Source: Niebla homalea (taxonomy: Eukaryota; Ascomycota; Lecanoromycetes; Lecanorales; Ramalinaceae). Taken from it: 64,000 nt of DNA. The notes beneath the pieces are model-generated. The model searched no databases. It had not been told where the DNA came from and saw nothing but the letters and a program-made list of their open reading frames with translations. Location: the NCBI GenBank assembly GCA_019925105.1, contig JAHGAU010000002.1, forward strand, positions 1,736,001-1,800,000, read 5' to 3'. Made by a program: the position numbers and the translations under genes. Below are positions 45,944 to 56,544 of the stretch, one piece after another; position 1 is the first letter of the stretch; each line of letters opens with the position of its first letter.

Positions 45944-47041
45944 ATGGCTCCTACCGCGATTAACATACCGAGTGCAACCTCTGGAGACTCTTCTCTTGAA
46001 TACCCAAGCATCAAATTACCAGCTCAGACAAGTACGACTGAATCTGAGACCACAGAGACCAATCCAATCCCGCCTCTCCGCGCTGCCCTCACCTCTGAAA
46101 GCACCCCTCTCGCTGTCCGCTTCCGCGCGCTCTTCTCCTTAAAATACCACGCATCCCTGAAGCCACCAGATCACACCACTCTTCCTGCCATTGAAGCCAT
46201 AGCCTCCGCGTTCCCCTCCCCCTCCGCGCTCCTGAAACACGAACTCGCCTACTGCCTAGGCCAAAGCGGCAACTCCGCTGCAGTTCCATATCTCCAATCC
46301 GTCGTCAAGGACCAGCAAGAAGATGGCATGTGCAGGCACGAAGCCGCCGAAGCGCTGGGCGCCCTTTGCGATGAAGGAAGCCTACCGTTACTCCGCGAGT
46401 ACTGCAACGATGAAGCCGAAGTCGTGCGCGAAACGTGCGAGATTGCTGTCGGGAGGATAGAGTGGGCCATCTCCGGCAGAAGAAAGACGGAGAGGTTGAA
46501 AGATAGCGATTTCGCATCTATTGACCCGGCCCCGCCGCTCGCCCAGAATGCCCACCGCTATTCCATACCGGAGATGCAGGAGAGGTTACTGGATACCACA
46601 TTGCCCCTCTTTGAGCGATATCGCGCCATGTTTGCCCTGAGGGATCTGGCTTCGCCTCCGGATCTACCGACCGCGATCCCGGCTGTTCATGCGTTGGCGT
46701 CAGGCTTCAATGATCCATCGGCACTGTTCCGGCATGAAGTGGCATTCGTGTTCGGGCAATTGAGCCATCCGGCGTCGATCCCAAGCTTGGTGGAGGTACT
46801 AGGAAGGAAACAAGAGGCGCCGATGGTGAGGCATGAAGCGGCAGAGGCCTTAGGTAGCCTGGGGGAGGAGGATGGTGTGGACATGGTCTTGAGGAGGTAT
46901 CTGGACGATGAAGAGCAGATCGTGAGGGACAGTGTGATTGTTGCACTGGACATGGCAGAGTTTGAAAGGAGTGGGCAGATGGAGTATGCTGCTGTACCAG
47001 ATGAAACCTCCTTCTCGCCGATGGCCAGGGTGAAAGCATAG
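45944..47041 (+). CDS. lia1: Deoxyhypusine hydroxylase
   Basis: HEAT-repeat di-iron monooxygenase that converts deoxyhypusine to hypusine on eIF5A in the cytosol, the last step of hypusination. A single exon encodes 365 residues. Two symmetric halves of HEAT-like repeats each carry two His-Glu metal-binding pairs: KHE at 99-100, RHE at 132-133, RHE at 264-265 and RHE at 297-298. All four required pairs are present. The linker (about 175-205) is charged. The N-terminal 45 residues are Ser/Thr-rich, longer than in the yeast protein (325 residues). The gene is convergent with RPA12; only 35 bp lie between the stop codons. Confidence 0.94.
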   Translation: MAPTAINIPSATSGDSSLEYPSIKLPAQTSTTESETTETNPIPPLRAALTSESTPLAVRFRALFSLKYHASLKPPDHTTLPAIEAIASAFPSPSALLKHELAYCLGQSGNSAAVPYLQSVVKDQQEDGMCRHEAAEALGALCDEGSLPLLREYCNDEAEVVRETCEIAVGRIEWAISGRRKTERLKDSDFASIDPAPPLAQNAHRYSIPEMQERLLDTTLPLFERYRAMFALRDLASPPDLPTAIPAVHALASGFNDPSALFRHEVAFVFGQLSHPASIPSLVEVLGRKQEAPMVRHEAAEALGSLGEEDGVDMVLRRYLDDEEQIVRDSVIVALDMAEFERSGQMEYAAVPDETSFSPMARVKA

Positions 47042-47076
47042 AATTGTATGAACAAACGGGACACGTCATCATCACT

Positions 47077-47451
47077 TCAATTGTTGACAGTAAAGGTATG
47101 ACCACACGTCTTCTCGCTGCAGGTGTAGAACACAGTTGAGCCTTCATCTGCCCCTCTCAGCTGGGCTTGGGTGAATGTCATCTTCCTGCTCCCACACTCT
47201 GGACATGTCTGATTGATCTCTTGCTCATTTCTGTAATCATCTTCTGTCAGGGTCTGAACTTGAGAATGTTTCTGGCGTAGCACTGATGGAAAAGCCGAAG
47301 CTTTCGAATAGGTCGTTGTTGAGGTGGAGGCGGTGTCCTTGTTGTGCGTTCCGCAGACATCACAAACTAGGATGGCTTTCTCATCTCCAGTCGATCCGTC
47401 AAGTAGATTTCCACAATCTGTACAAAACACAAGGGACCCTATTGCCGCCAT
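47077..47451 (-). CDS. rpa12: RNA polymerase I subunit A12 (Rpa12)
   Basis: Small zinc-ribbon subunit of nucleolar RNA polymerase I that supports RNA cleavage and elongation. It has 124 residues and no intron. The N-terminal ribbon uses C10, C13, C30 and C33. The C-terminal TFIIS-like ribbon has C83, C86, C111 and C116, with RGADEG holding the acidic catalytic Asp-Glu pair. The final pair is spaced C-x4-C (CSEKTC) instead of the usual C-x2-C, which is odd. The Met at 47451 gives the usual length; an in-frame Met nine codons upstream (47478) is possible. Divergent from SCC2. Confidence 0.92.
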   Translation of the reverse strand: MAAIGSLVFCTDCGNLLDGSTGDEKAILVCDVCGTHNKDTASTSTTTYSKASAFPSVLRQKHSQVQTLTEDDYRNEQEINQTCPECGSRKMTFTQAQLRGADEGSTVFYTCSEKTCGHTFTVNN

Positions 47452-47854
47452 GGACTGGAGTGTCGTATGCCTTAGCAAAAATATTTATGGGAGCTGCCTC
47501 GGATAAATTGAAGCTCAACTTCTAGGGTTGCGTTGTGGGTGACAAGAAACCGGGATATCTAATAAATTAAAATGTTAATTCTTCCCACTCAATCTTGTAC
47601 ACTAACAACACAATCAGAACGAAATATCTGAATTAATTTGGGTTGAACAGAAATCGCGATTTTTAGTGGGGAAGCGGGTAAATTCCGGCTTTCCGCATTT
47701 GATGATTTGGAGTTTGTCACATCTGATTGTTCTAAGCACGGGCCTTATTGAGTGTGGCTCGGAACCGGCTTCTTTGAGTTACTGACATGTCTCTTGTGTA
47801 TCAGAATCGCCGGATCCTTCATGAGACCCACACAGTATAGCACTGTCGAGGGCA
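47452..47854. promoter_or_regulatory. Divergent promoter of rpa12 and scc2
   Basis: 403 bp between start codons, with an AT-rich middle (about 47555-47660). No specific site can be named. Confidence 0.5.
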
Positions 47855-50800
47855 ATGGCGCAGAATTCGCCAGCTGGGCCTGCTCCTCGCCCAATCGCAA
47901 ACCCTCATACCCATCCCCAGGATAGATCTAATGGATATACGCCCTCCCAAACCCCCTCTGCTAAGAAACTACCGCACCGAAGGCGAATGATTGATGTGGA
48001 TCAAGCATTGCAATTCACGCCTTTCTCATCTATAGTCCCATTTGATCCTGGTATTGAACCCAGACAGAAACGGAGCTTGAGAGTCGCTGACTTGATCAGA
48101 TATCATTCCTTTGCCGAATGGTTTCACCTCTGGATCCACTTCACTCTTCAATTCCCCTGCGGAGCAACAAGCAGCCCGCCAGCAACTAGATCATCTCAAT
48201 CAAGAAAGGACCAAAGATCCAGGACAAAGGAGCATTGGTCACCAAGCAGAAGCCGAGCTCAAGCAGCTGCTGAATCTTGAGGATATGACAGAATTGTGAG
48301 CTAATGCCCTTTCTTTTCACACAAGCCTTGCTCACTATAGGTGCAGCAAATTCAAAGTCCCAGCCAAAACTCACCCAGGACCGCCTCGCCGCAAGGTGAG
48401 CGGAGACGGTAGCGCGAATAGGTCCTCGCGAAAGAAATTGAGTCCACTGGCTGAAGCAATGCTGCACCATGTCAATCTTGATCAGCGGTACCCTACTCCA
48501 ATTAGCCCCAAAAAGGCGTCCTCAAACCAGCACGGAACCATGTCCGTGACGGCTTCACGTAACAGTGCGGCTCCTCACACTGCTGCTCAACAGGCAGTGC
48601 CGCGGGTGGTCATTCCATCAAACTCTCCGCCACATGGCATGCAAAACGTGCAGCATCCCTCTTTTCATTCACCAGCCTACCCAACGCCGCAAACAAGCTA
48701 TAACACTCACCAGTATCATCCCCTAACGCCTTCTGAAACTACCCAGAGGAACCAGGCCTCATTTGCTTCCAATCGGGATGTACCAATGGGTGTATCTCCA
48801 ATGGCATCTCCTTCAAGCACGAGAATGGTTGCGAAAGCGGTACAGATTCCCAAATCAAATTCTGAGAAGACGGTCAATGGCCATCGCACTCCAGAGCGGC
48901 AGACATCTGTATCTCAACCACTGTACACAGAGCAAAAGGCTATGACTCCTCAGAGATCTGTAATCCAGCCTATGGTGGTCATTCCGCCATCCTCTGTGGA
49001 GTCAAGGAAAAGTGATTTTGTAACGTATGATTTACCAGCTGCATCTTCCATCTCAAGGAAGCGGAAGCGGGGATTTGGTAGTGAAACAGTGATCCTGCCT
49101 CTCGAGACACGCGATCAGAAAGCGGCAATTGACGGGCTGTTGCATCAATTTTCAGATCTCCTGGAAGAGATTTTTGAAGCGGACAATCAGTCACAGTCTA
49201 CTTCTCAGTATTTCGTAACTACAACAGTGGACGATCGTGATGTCAATACGTTGGCGATAGACGTCCATGTCAAACTCGATTTGTCTTTGCAGAAGATCAT
49301 ATCTTATGGTCGTCTGTCTGAGGTACCGGTCGACGATTTACAGCGATTGCAGAGTCTCAGTGAAGGTGCTCTAGCATCCACTGAAGCTCAAGAACTTTAT
49401 TACAATTCGGATTGGAGCTCCGATGAATTCGAGGCCTGGCTGCAACGCCTTGATGTCGTCGATTTAGGTCTTCGCTCTGCACGCACAATCTTACGGACGA
49501 TGATTGGGGAGCGTGAGGAAAAACAGTTGTATTCCGAGGAGCTGTTGCTGAGTATATCACGCATGGTGCAGAAGATTGCAGACTGCTGCATCATTCCTGT
49601 TGTGGAGGCACGCGCTTCTTCGTCGTCAGAAGCCTTGGTTGAGCAATTATCAACGCACAAGAAGCGGCTGTCTCATATTCTGCATGAATCGAACAAGGTC
49701 CTCAGTCTACTTTGTAAGCTGTTGGCGAAAGAAGAAATGCCTGAGACCGTCATCACTCCCATTGAATTCTTTGGTGTCCGCCTGATGTTTGTCGAGAATG
49801 CATCGACTGAGAGAGAGTCAATACTCGGTACACAAAGATACGAAACACTACGTCGAACCTCTATGGACATGATTGCTATCATATTTTCACGTTATCCCGC
49901 TCAACGATTCTTCCTCTTCGATGAAATTTTGACTTCATTGCAGAGGTTGCCCACTGGTCGGCAGGCTGCCCGTCAGTACCGGCTGAGCGATGGCCGAGCC
50001 ATTCAATTGGTGACCGCTCTCATTATGCAGCTGGTTCAAACCAGCGCAGCAGTAGCCAAATCAGCCAAAAAGAAATCTAAACCTTCAATACCACTTGTGG
50101 ACGGAGAAACCGAGAAATCAAGAGAAGTGCCAAGTGACGAGGAAGAGGACGATGATGCCATTGACAAATCGGACGAGGCTGATGACACTGATGATGGGAT
50201 GACTGACTCTCTACGAAGGTTACGGAGGGATTCTATGGCTTTGTGCGATGCCGCAGCAAAAAGTGCGCAACATGCGGTGGGATACCTCATGCAGCGCGCT
50301 CAGACTGCTTCAAAGTCGGGCGATCAACCGCATCGACAACTCCTCGACATATTTGTTGAGGATCTTCTTATGGTCTTGGGCTTTCCCGAATGGCCTGGAG
50401 CTGAGCTCCTTTTAAGAGCGGTCTGCGCACGTGCTATCCACACCTTTGAGAACTCGAAATCACTTGCACCAGCCAAGAACATGGCGCTGGAACTGCTCGG
50501 CACAATGGGATCGGCGATTTCAGATCTAGTAGCAAGCACGAGACATGCTGTCAAGGGCTTAGATAACCAAAACAGCGAGTACAACGGTCACGTTCGACAA
50601 CTCTTTGAAGATTATGCCGATGGTTCCCTGAATTCGAGTGAATTGTTAATATGGGATGGTCCATATCATGCGGTGGTTGAATCCTTTGAGAAAGCATCTC
50701 CTGACGACCTTCAGTTAGTCAGTGCTCAAGCATACTTTCTAGCACAATGGTCAAAGGGTGTTTCGACAAATACTATGAAGATCACGCCTGAGGTCGAAAA

Positions 50801-53756
50801 GCTGGCCAGCCGTCTGCACACCATGCTTTCAACCAATGACTGGGTCGTGTCTGATACACTCAGTTCCATTACAGAGAGCCAAAGCCGCATTTCGTACGCT
50901 TTGTCCGTTCTGAACATGGATTTCTGTCGCCGCTTCGATTACATGCTCAGGATCTTGCTTGATTCCGTGACAAGTGAACAAACAACGGTGCGTAGCCGAG
51001 GTCTCAAGAGCGTCACTCAAATGCTTGAGAAAGATCCTTCCATCCTCGATCGTGCAAGAAATGTGAAGAACATAATTCTTAGGTGTGCTGCCGATCCTTC
51101 ACCCATGGTACGCGATACAGCCCTTACGCTCATTGGAAAGTGCATCACATTGAAGCCTACCCTGGAGTCGGAATTCCTACCTCATGTCCTTCGACTGAGC
51201 AATGATGCAGCCATTGGCGTGCGGAAGCGAGCCATGAAGCTACTCAAGGATATTTACCTGCGCAATTCGAGCCAGGAAATGAAAATTACGATTGGTGAGA
51301 ATCTCCTTCAGAGGGCGAAAGATCCAGACACTTCAGTTGTGGATCTTGCCCGCCAGACTTTGGAAGACATCTGGCTCGCACCATTCTGGACATTCAGTGA
51401 TCTTTCTCAGCCTGGTGCCAAGATTGAGATGTCACTTAGAAGCCAAGTTCTCCTTGTTGTAAGGACCGTCTGCCGGAGTGCAAATGCATCCTCGGTGCTG
51501 GTCTCACTACTGAAGGAGCTTTTGTCAAGCACATCGAAGAACGCAGGAGCAAATATAAAGGTCTGCAAATCGTTTGTTGCGACGGCCTTTGAGATCATGA
51601 TCGATTCTGCCTCAATACCAGACGCCCCAGAGCAGAGTCAAGTCTTGGAGACGTTGACAATGTTTGCCAAAGCAGATCCCAGACTTTTTGGCTCCGACCA
51701 ATTGCAGATCCTCCAGCCATACATCAGCAGCGTCAATACGATGGAAGATCTCGACATATTCAGGCCCGCTGTGGTGATCTTCCGCTGCGTCTTGCCAGTG
51801 CTGTCAAGTGTCGAGCACAAGATGCTCGAGATGATCCATGATACTCTCATCTCAAGAATTTCGAAGCTGTCTAAGAAGGAATTGGGTGAAGTGGCTGAAT
51901 GCTTGTGGACCATCAACGGCACTATTGATAAAGTTCAGTCGCTAGTAAGAGTCCTGGCTTCAGTCTTGAAGGGCTTGCATGATATTGAGAATGCAGACTT
52001 CAATGACGCCAAGGAAAAGGCAAATATGTTGCGAGCGAAAAAGTTGATGCCAATTGCCGGATATTTTGAAAAGCATTGCGACTTCGAGAAACACTCCACT
52101 TCCTTCAAACCACTCATACCGTGGTTCAAGGGTGGTTCTATAGTGGGCTTCACAGTTCAGTCACTGTTGCCCTTCACATATTCAAAGCAGCCTTTGACAT
52201 TGCAAAGTGCCGCCTTCCATAGCATCGGGCTCATATGTCAGTCATGGCCTTTCCAATTCACCACGCCAGCCGTGAGCAAGACTTTTGCGTCAATACTTCA
52301 ACATGGTGAGCCGGATCTGCAGCAAATCGTCCTTTCGAACTTTAGGGACTTCTTTGCCAACGCTGAACATCAGACGTCTCCCAAAACAGAACAGGATAGC
52401 ACAGCAACTGATGCAACGGCACCGAAGCTTGGAGCTTCGATGACAGCGAATGAACGGGACAGTGCCTCCGCCCTAATCACCCAGCACTTCATCAAAGACA
52501 TTCTTGGTATCGCGCTATCGAGTCAGGACGGTTCTGCTCTGACCGCAACTGAAGTTATAGCAAGCATCAATCGGCAAGGGCTTGCCCACCCGAAGGAATC
52601 CGGACCCGCACTGGTAGCGTTGGGAACGTCTACGCAACCCGATATCGCTCAAGTAGCTTTCCAAGAACATCGCTTGCTACACCAACAACACGAGAGCATG
52701 TTCGAGCGCGAATATATGAGGGCGATACACGAAGCATTCAAATACCAGAAAGCCGTTGTCAAAGATCCTGTCGGCTTCACTGGTCAACCAGTCACGGCAA
52801 AGCTGAATGGCATGTGGGAAATTGTCAAGACAAGCAAAGCGAAGTACCAGAAGAAATTCCTAGCCAGCTATTGCTCGAAGATTGATTTTGATCCTTCAAA
52901 GATGGACATGTCTGGAGATCCACCTATCACCTTGCAGTTCTCGCGCTTCCTGACAGAGAATCTTGCGTTCTTCGACTTCACGCGCTTGGACGAATTGCTT
53001 CACGCTATAGCGTGCATGGAGAAGATCGTTGCAGATACCGGCTCGAACGTCGCTCATAGTATCTCGACAGAGGTTTTTCATCTCACAGTGCAGGCAGATG
53101 CTTCAAAGACAGGTGAAGACAACAATGACCAAACAGCAACGGTGAATACAACCAATGGGGATCGCGTAGACCCAGGCCCTGAGCAGTCCCAAAAATCAAC
53201 TGCAGAAGTCGAGCAGCCTATTCATCCAGCAAGACTAAAGCAGTTAACGACAGCCGCAGTGATTTTATCATCACTTTGGGAAGCTAGAACATACCTACGA
53301 CGTCTCTACGGGCAAAGCGCAAATCAACAGCGGCGTGAAAATGGCAAAGGCAAGCCTCCAGCCAAGGACTTGAGTAAGGCTCCTACCCGTGTGCAAGGGG
53401 TGCCAGGAGAGCGACTTGTTTCAAGCATTGCCGAGAAAGTGGCATCATTGAGTACCAACGAAGCAATGATGAAGCAGTGTGAAGAATTCATCGAGCTTCT
53501 CTCGGTTGATAGCGAAGTCAAGGTGAATGCTGAGAGTGACGACGGTCTTGGTGAACGGTTGGAGACGCCAGGTCTTGATGATGCAGAAGAGAAGGACACT
53601 CCAATGAGCGGAACATCGAGAGGCTTTAAGCGCAAGAATTCTATGTCTGCAAATGGCACACCAAGCAAACGCCGCGGGCGACCTCCGTTGACCAAACGGA
53701 AGTCAAGCCGCAAGAGTGTTGACAAAGACGATGATTCTGACGGGGATTGGGGTTGA
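47855..53756 (+). CDS. scc2: Cohesin loader subunit Scc2/Mis4 (NIPBL homologue)
   Basis: Loads the cohesin ring onto chromosomes together with Scc4/Mau2. Three exons (47855-48050, 48100-48295, 48341-53756; introns of 49 and 45 bp) encode 1935 residues. The N-terminus has the fungal TPFSSIVPF block; splicing continues it as DIIPLPNG and SLFNSP. A disordered Ser/Pro-rich part reaches about residue 330. An acidic stretch (DEEEDDD) lies near 700. Alpha-helical HEAT repeats fill the centre, including the block VRSRGLKSVTQMLEKDPSIL around 990. Near the end is SSLWEARTYLRRLYG, a conserved C-terminal Scc2 motif, then a basic tail with an AT-hook-like RRGRPPLTKRK. The size fits filamentous-fungal orthologues. 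Most of the gene is one 5.4-kb exon. Confidence 0.92.
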
Positions 53757-54998
53757 GCGACTGGTCGATACTACCTTGCAGAGAGCTTCATCTTTGGCCT
53801 GATGTTAATGCAACCCTGGAGCGGTAAAAGTTACTCCATGGCTTCTATGGCTTGCATGATCTATATTGCATGATCTATACCTCATTTCGCTAATCAACAG
53901 CATTTGGACTCTGTCACTAATCGAAATCCTAGCATTTACTAGCTGATGAATGCTGGCGATGAATACTTCCAATGCTCCAAAGTCTAAATTCATTGTAAAT
54001 ATTTATACTCGGGCCTCACCATGACCTAAGGGCCACACAATTTTAGACCTCTTCGTTCATTTTTCTGTGGCAGAATATGACGTGATGGTCAATGCGATCG
54101 AGCTTATTTAGACCTGATCAAAACCTCGGGCTGCTCCTTATACAGAAATCTTTTGTGGGTCAATGCTAATCACCGGCATCTAGACCATCTACGAAAACTT
54201 CGTCGGACACTCTACTTTGCGCGTCCCAACATGTTTTTGGCACGTATTGAGGTGACGTTTACGCCACACATTGCAGATTTCTGGTTATGAGCGCCACCTA
54301 GCACTCAATTGACTTTACCCCTTGATTACCACCTGGCTGAACATAATGGACCACCTTGAACTTTGTGAGGCGTGAACATTGTACCTGTCTGAGCTTGTTT
54401 CAAGTATATTTCCAGCGGTTTGAGATGCTACCCAGATGAATTTTGAAGCCTCAGGCATGAAGATCTTGTTGTGCTGAAGGGTGATATCTCAATGAACTTC
54501 TCTATAAAAATATACGCTCCTGTGTCTCTTACTTTGCATCAATGCCATCTATTCAAACACTTTGGATCTCTCATGAATCACCTCATATTCCACGTTCTTT
54601 GGCGTTTCCCCTGGACGATAGTTTACACAGACGAAATCTACCCTGGTAGGGTCTAGAATTCTACCTAGTCACGACCTCTGCTCAACGAGGTGGAAGTTAT
54701 TACTTCTCAGATGAGTGTAAATAAGATTTTCGCTGCCCAGGGGATTTATGTGGCTTGTTTTAGGTCATGAGCTCCCAGCCTGTTCTCGAAGGACATAAAA
54801 GGTCTCCCTAGCCTCCCCCATTCTCCGTTCTTTCCAAAATCCCAAATCTGCTTGTCATTCCTACTTTCTAAGTCTGTCCAAGACCACTGGTTTCCAGATC
54901 TTCTAAAGCCTTACTAAATCCCCCTCGCTAACTTCCCTCCAAGCACCACCACCACCACCTCCGTCGAGAACAGACTCACCTCCGTTCTCACCGTCAAG
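53757..54998. other. Intergenic region, 1.24 kb, no gene seen
   Basis: Holds the 3' end of scc2 and the promoter of the secreted-protein gene. C/T-rich tracts precede the latter's start (54830-54990). A 61-codon frame at 54471-54656 has no features and is not called. Confidence 0.5.
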
Positions 54999-56186
54999 AT
55001 GAACACCCACATGTTCGTCCTCTCCCTCCTCCTGGCCCTCTTCGCAGGGCTATTCACCCCGGTCACCTCCCTTCCCCTCGGTGACCTCGTGGTCGAGACG
55101 CGCATCACGCCCGTCTACCACCTCACCTCAGTGGCGCCCAAGCCACAACAATTCACCAACGCGACGTTCCCCGGCGTGGCCGGCTCCCCCTCCGCCTCCT
55201 CGTCCAACAGCAAGGAGGTCAAGGTCAACCCGGTCCCACAGGCCCCTCCTGCCCCCGCCCTTGCCCCTGCCGACGACACCGACGTCTCGTCTCCTCCCGC
55301 ACCTGCTGCCCCCGCCCCCGTGGCCATCTACGTGGCGGAATACCACCCCCTTCCGGCCCCGCCCCGCCTGGTGCTCCTCCCGCTTCCTCAGCCGGAGACG
55401 CATCATCTTCGTCCCCGTCCTCGTCCCCTCCGTCGTCCCCCTCGACGAAATGCCGGTCGGACGAACCCTCCATCCGGGTCAACAACAGCTCCCCGCACAG
55501 CATCTGCTACATGGTCGAGATGTCCGCAGCCATCGGCGCCGGCGCCCCTCCTTCCTCCATCACGCAGGATGTCGCCTGCGGGCCGGGGTCGGGGTTCAAC
55601 GTCCCCGCGGGGCAACATCGAGTTCTGCCCGGGCGCGGGCTTTGTCGGGGCCGTCACGGCGTTCCGCTCGTCCTCGTCGTCGTCGGCGTTGGGTGGTGGT
55701 CCCAAGCGGGGCAGCCGGGTGGAGTTCAACTTCGCGGCCGCGGCCAACGAGACCTACTACGATGTCGATTACGAGATGGGCATGGACTCGTGCACCGTCG
55801 GCCCCCGCAGCGGTCGCCCCCGCATGCTCGACGGTGGGGCACGCCAGCTGGGGAGCTTGGCCGGGGAGAAGGATTGTTTGGGGCGCGTCAACGAGGCGTT
55901 CCAGCGGTTGGACGAGGGGGGGAAAGTGGCGCTGCTGCAGGCGGATGCGGAGGGTCGGTGGTTGAGGATGGATGGGGAGGGGAACGTTGGGGAGGTGGGG
56001 ATGGATAAGGGCGCGCCGCCGGGGTTGGTGAGGTTTTTGCAGTTGGAGGTCGGGTTGAGGGGGTATGTGAGCAGTGGGAGTGTTGGGGGGCAAGGGGTCG
56101 CAGGGGAGGAGGCGGAGTTGAGGAGGGTGGCGGATGGATTTACGTGGAGCGTGGAGGAGAGGCAGATGGAGCTGACGGCATACTGA
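54999..56186 (+). CDS. Secreted protein with frame-shifted middle section, family unnamed
   Basis: An uninterrupted frame of 395 codons starts with a clear signal peptide (hydrophobic residues 6-24, cleavage near PVTS-LP). A Pro/Ala-rich low-complexity part follows. The C-terminal half contains NIEFCPGAGFVGAVTAF and YYDVDYEMGMDSCTVGP and looks like real extracellular domain sequence. Between about 55350 and 55610 the sensible sequence is in another frame (KCRSDEPSIRVNNSSPHSIC, then CYMVEMSAAIGAG and DVACGPGSGFNVPAG), while this frame gives only Arg/Pro-rich filler. A one-base loss in a C-rich run near 55345-55365 and a one-base gain in the GGGG at 55609-55612 would explain it, each cancelling the other. 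The original would be a Cys-containing secreted protein; I do not recognise the family. GC content is higher than in neighbouring genes. Confidence 0.6.
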   Translation: MNTHMFVLSLLLALFAGLFTPVTSLPLGDLVVETRITPVYHLTSVAPKPQQFTNATFPGVAGSPSASSSNSKEVKVNPVPQAPPAPALAPADDTDVSSPPAPAAPAPVAIYVAEYHPLPAPPRLVLLPLPQPETHHLRPRPRPLRRPPRRNAGRTNPPSGSTTAPRTASATWSRCPQPSAPAPLLPPSRRMSPAGRGRGSTSPRGNIEFCPGAGFVGAVTAFRSSSSSSALGGGPKRGSRVEFNFAAAANETYYDVDYEMGMDSCTVGPRSGRPRMLDGGARQLGSLAGEKDCLGRVNEAFQRLDEGGKVALLQADAEGRWLRMDGEGNVGEVGMDKGAPPGLVRFLQLEVGLRGYVSSGSVGGQGVAGEEAELRRVADGFTWSVEERQMELTAY

Positions 56187-56544
56187 GCCGTCATTCTGAG
56201 GTGTATCTTCACTTGTTTGATTCTTTTTGCTGTGATTTCTTAGACGATACCCCGTGAGCATGGCGCTTTGGCGTTCGAAAGAGAAGTGACGCCTCTACGG
56301 ACGGTCAAGATAGCTCGTCACCCGGGTCTTGAATATATCTTCCTCGATTTCCTGTCACCTTTCTGATGCATTGGAAGCTCAAAATCACAACCAGCCTTCA
56401 ATTTTATTGACTTCATACTTAAGTTGGGAAGATGTGACGTATGCTTAAAGACAATCCTGCTCTGCTCTCTCTCGCGCAGGAAGAAGGCGAAGCTCCCACT
56501 TCCATCATTTCGCGGCGGCTTGGCTTCTCGCTTATGAATTAGTA
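56187..56544. other. Intergenic region between convergent genes
   Basis: 358 bp containing two 3' ends (secreted protein and URK1). No other feature is seen. Confidence 0.5.

Noticed and set aside
55081..55965. 294-residue Arg/Pro/Ser-rich open frame inside the secreted-protein gene
   Set aside because: A GC-rich shadow in another frame; lacks a signal peptide and any domain.
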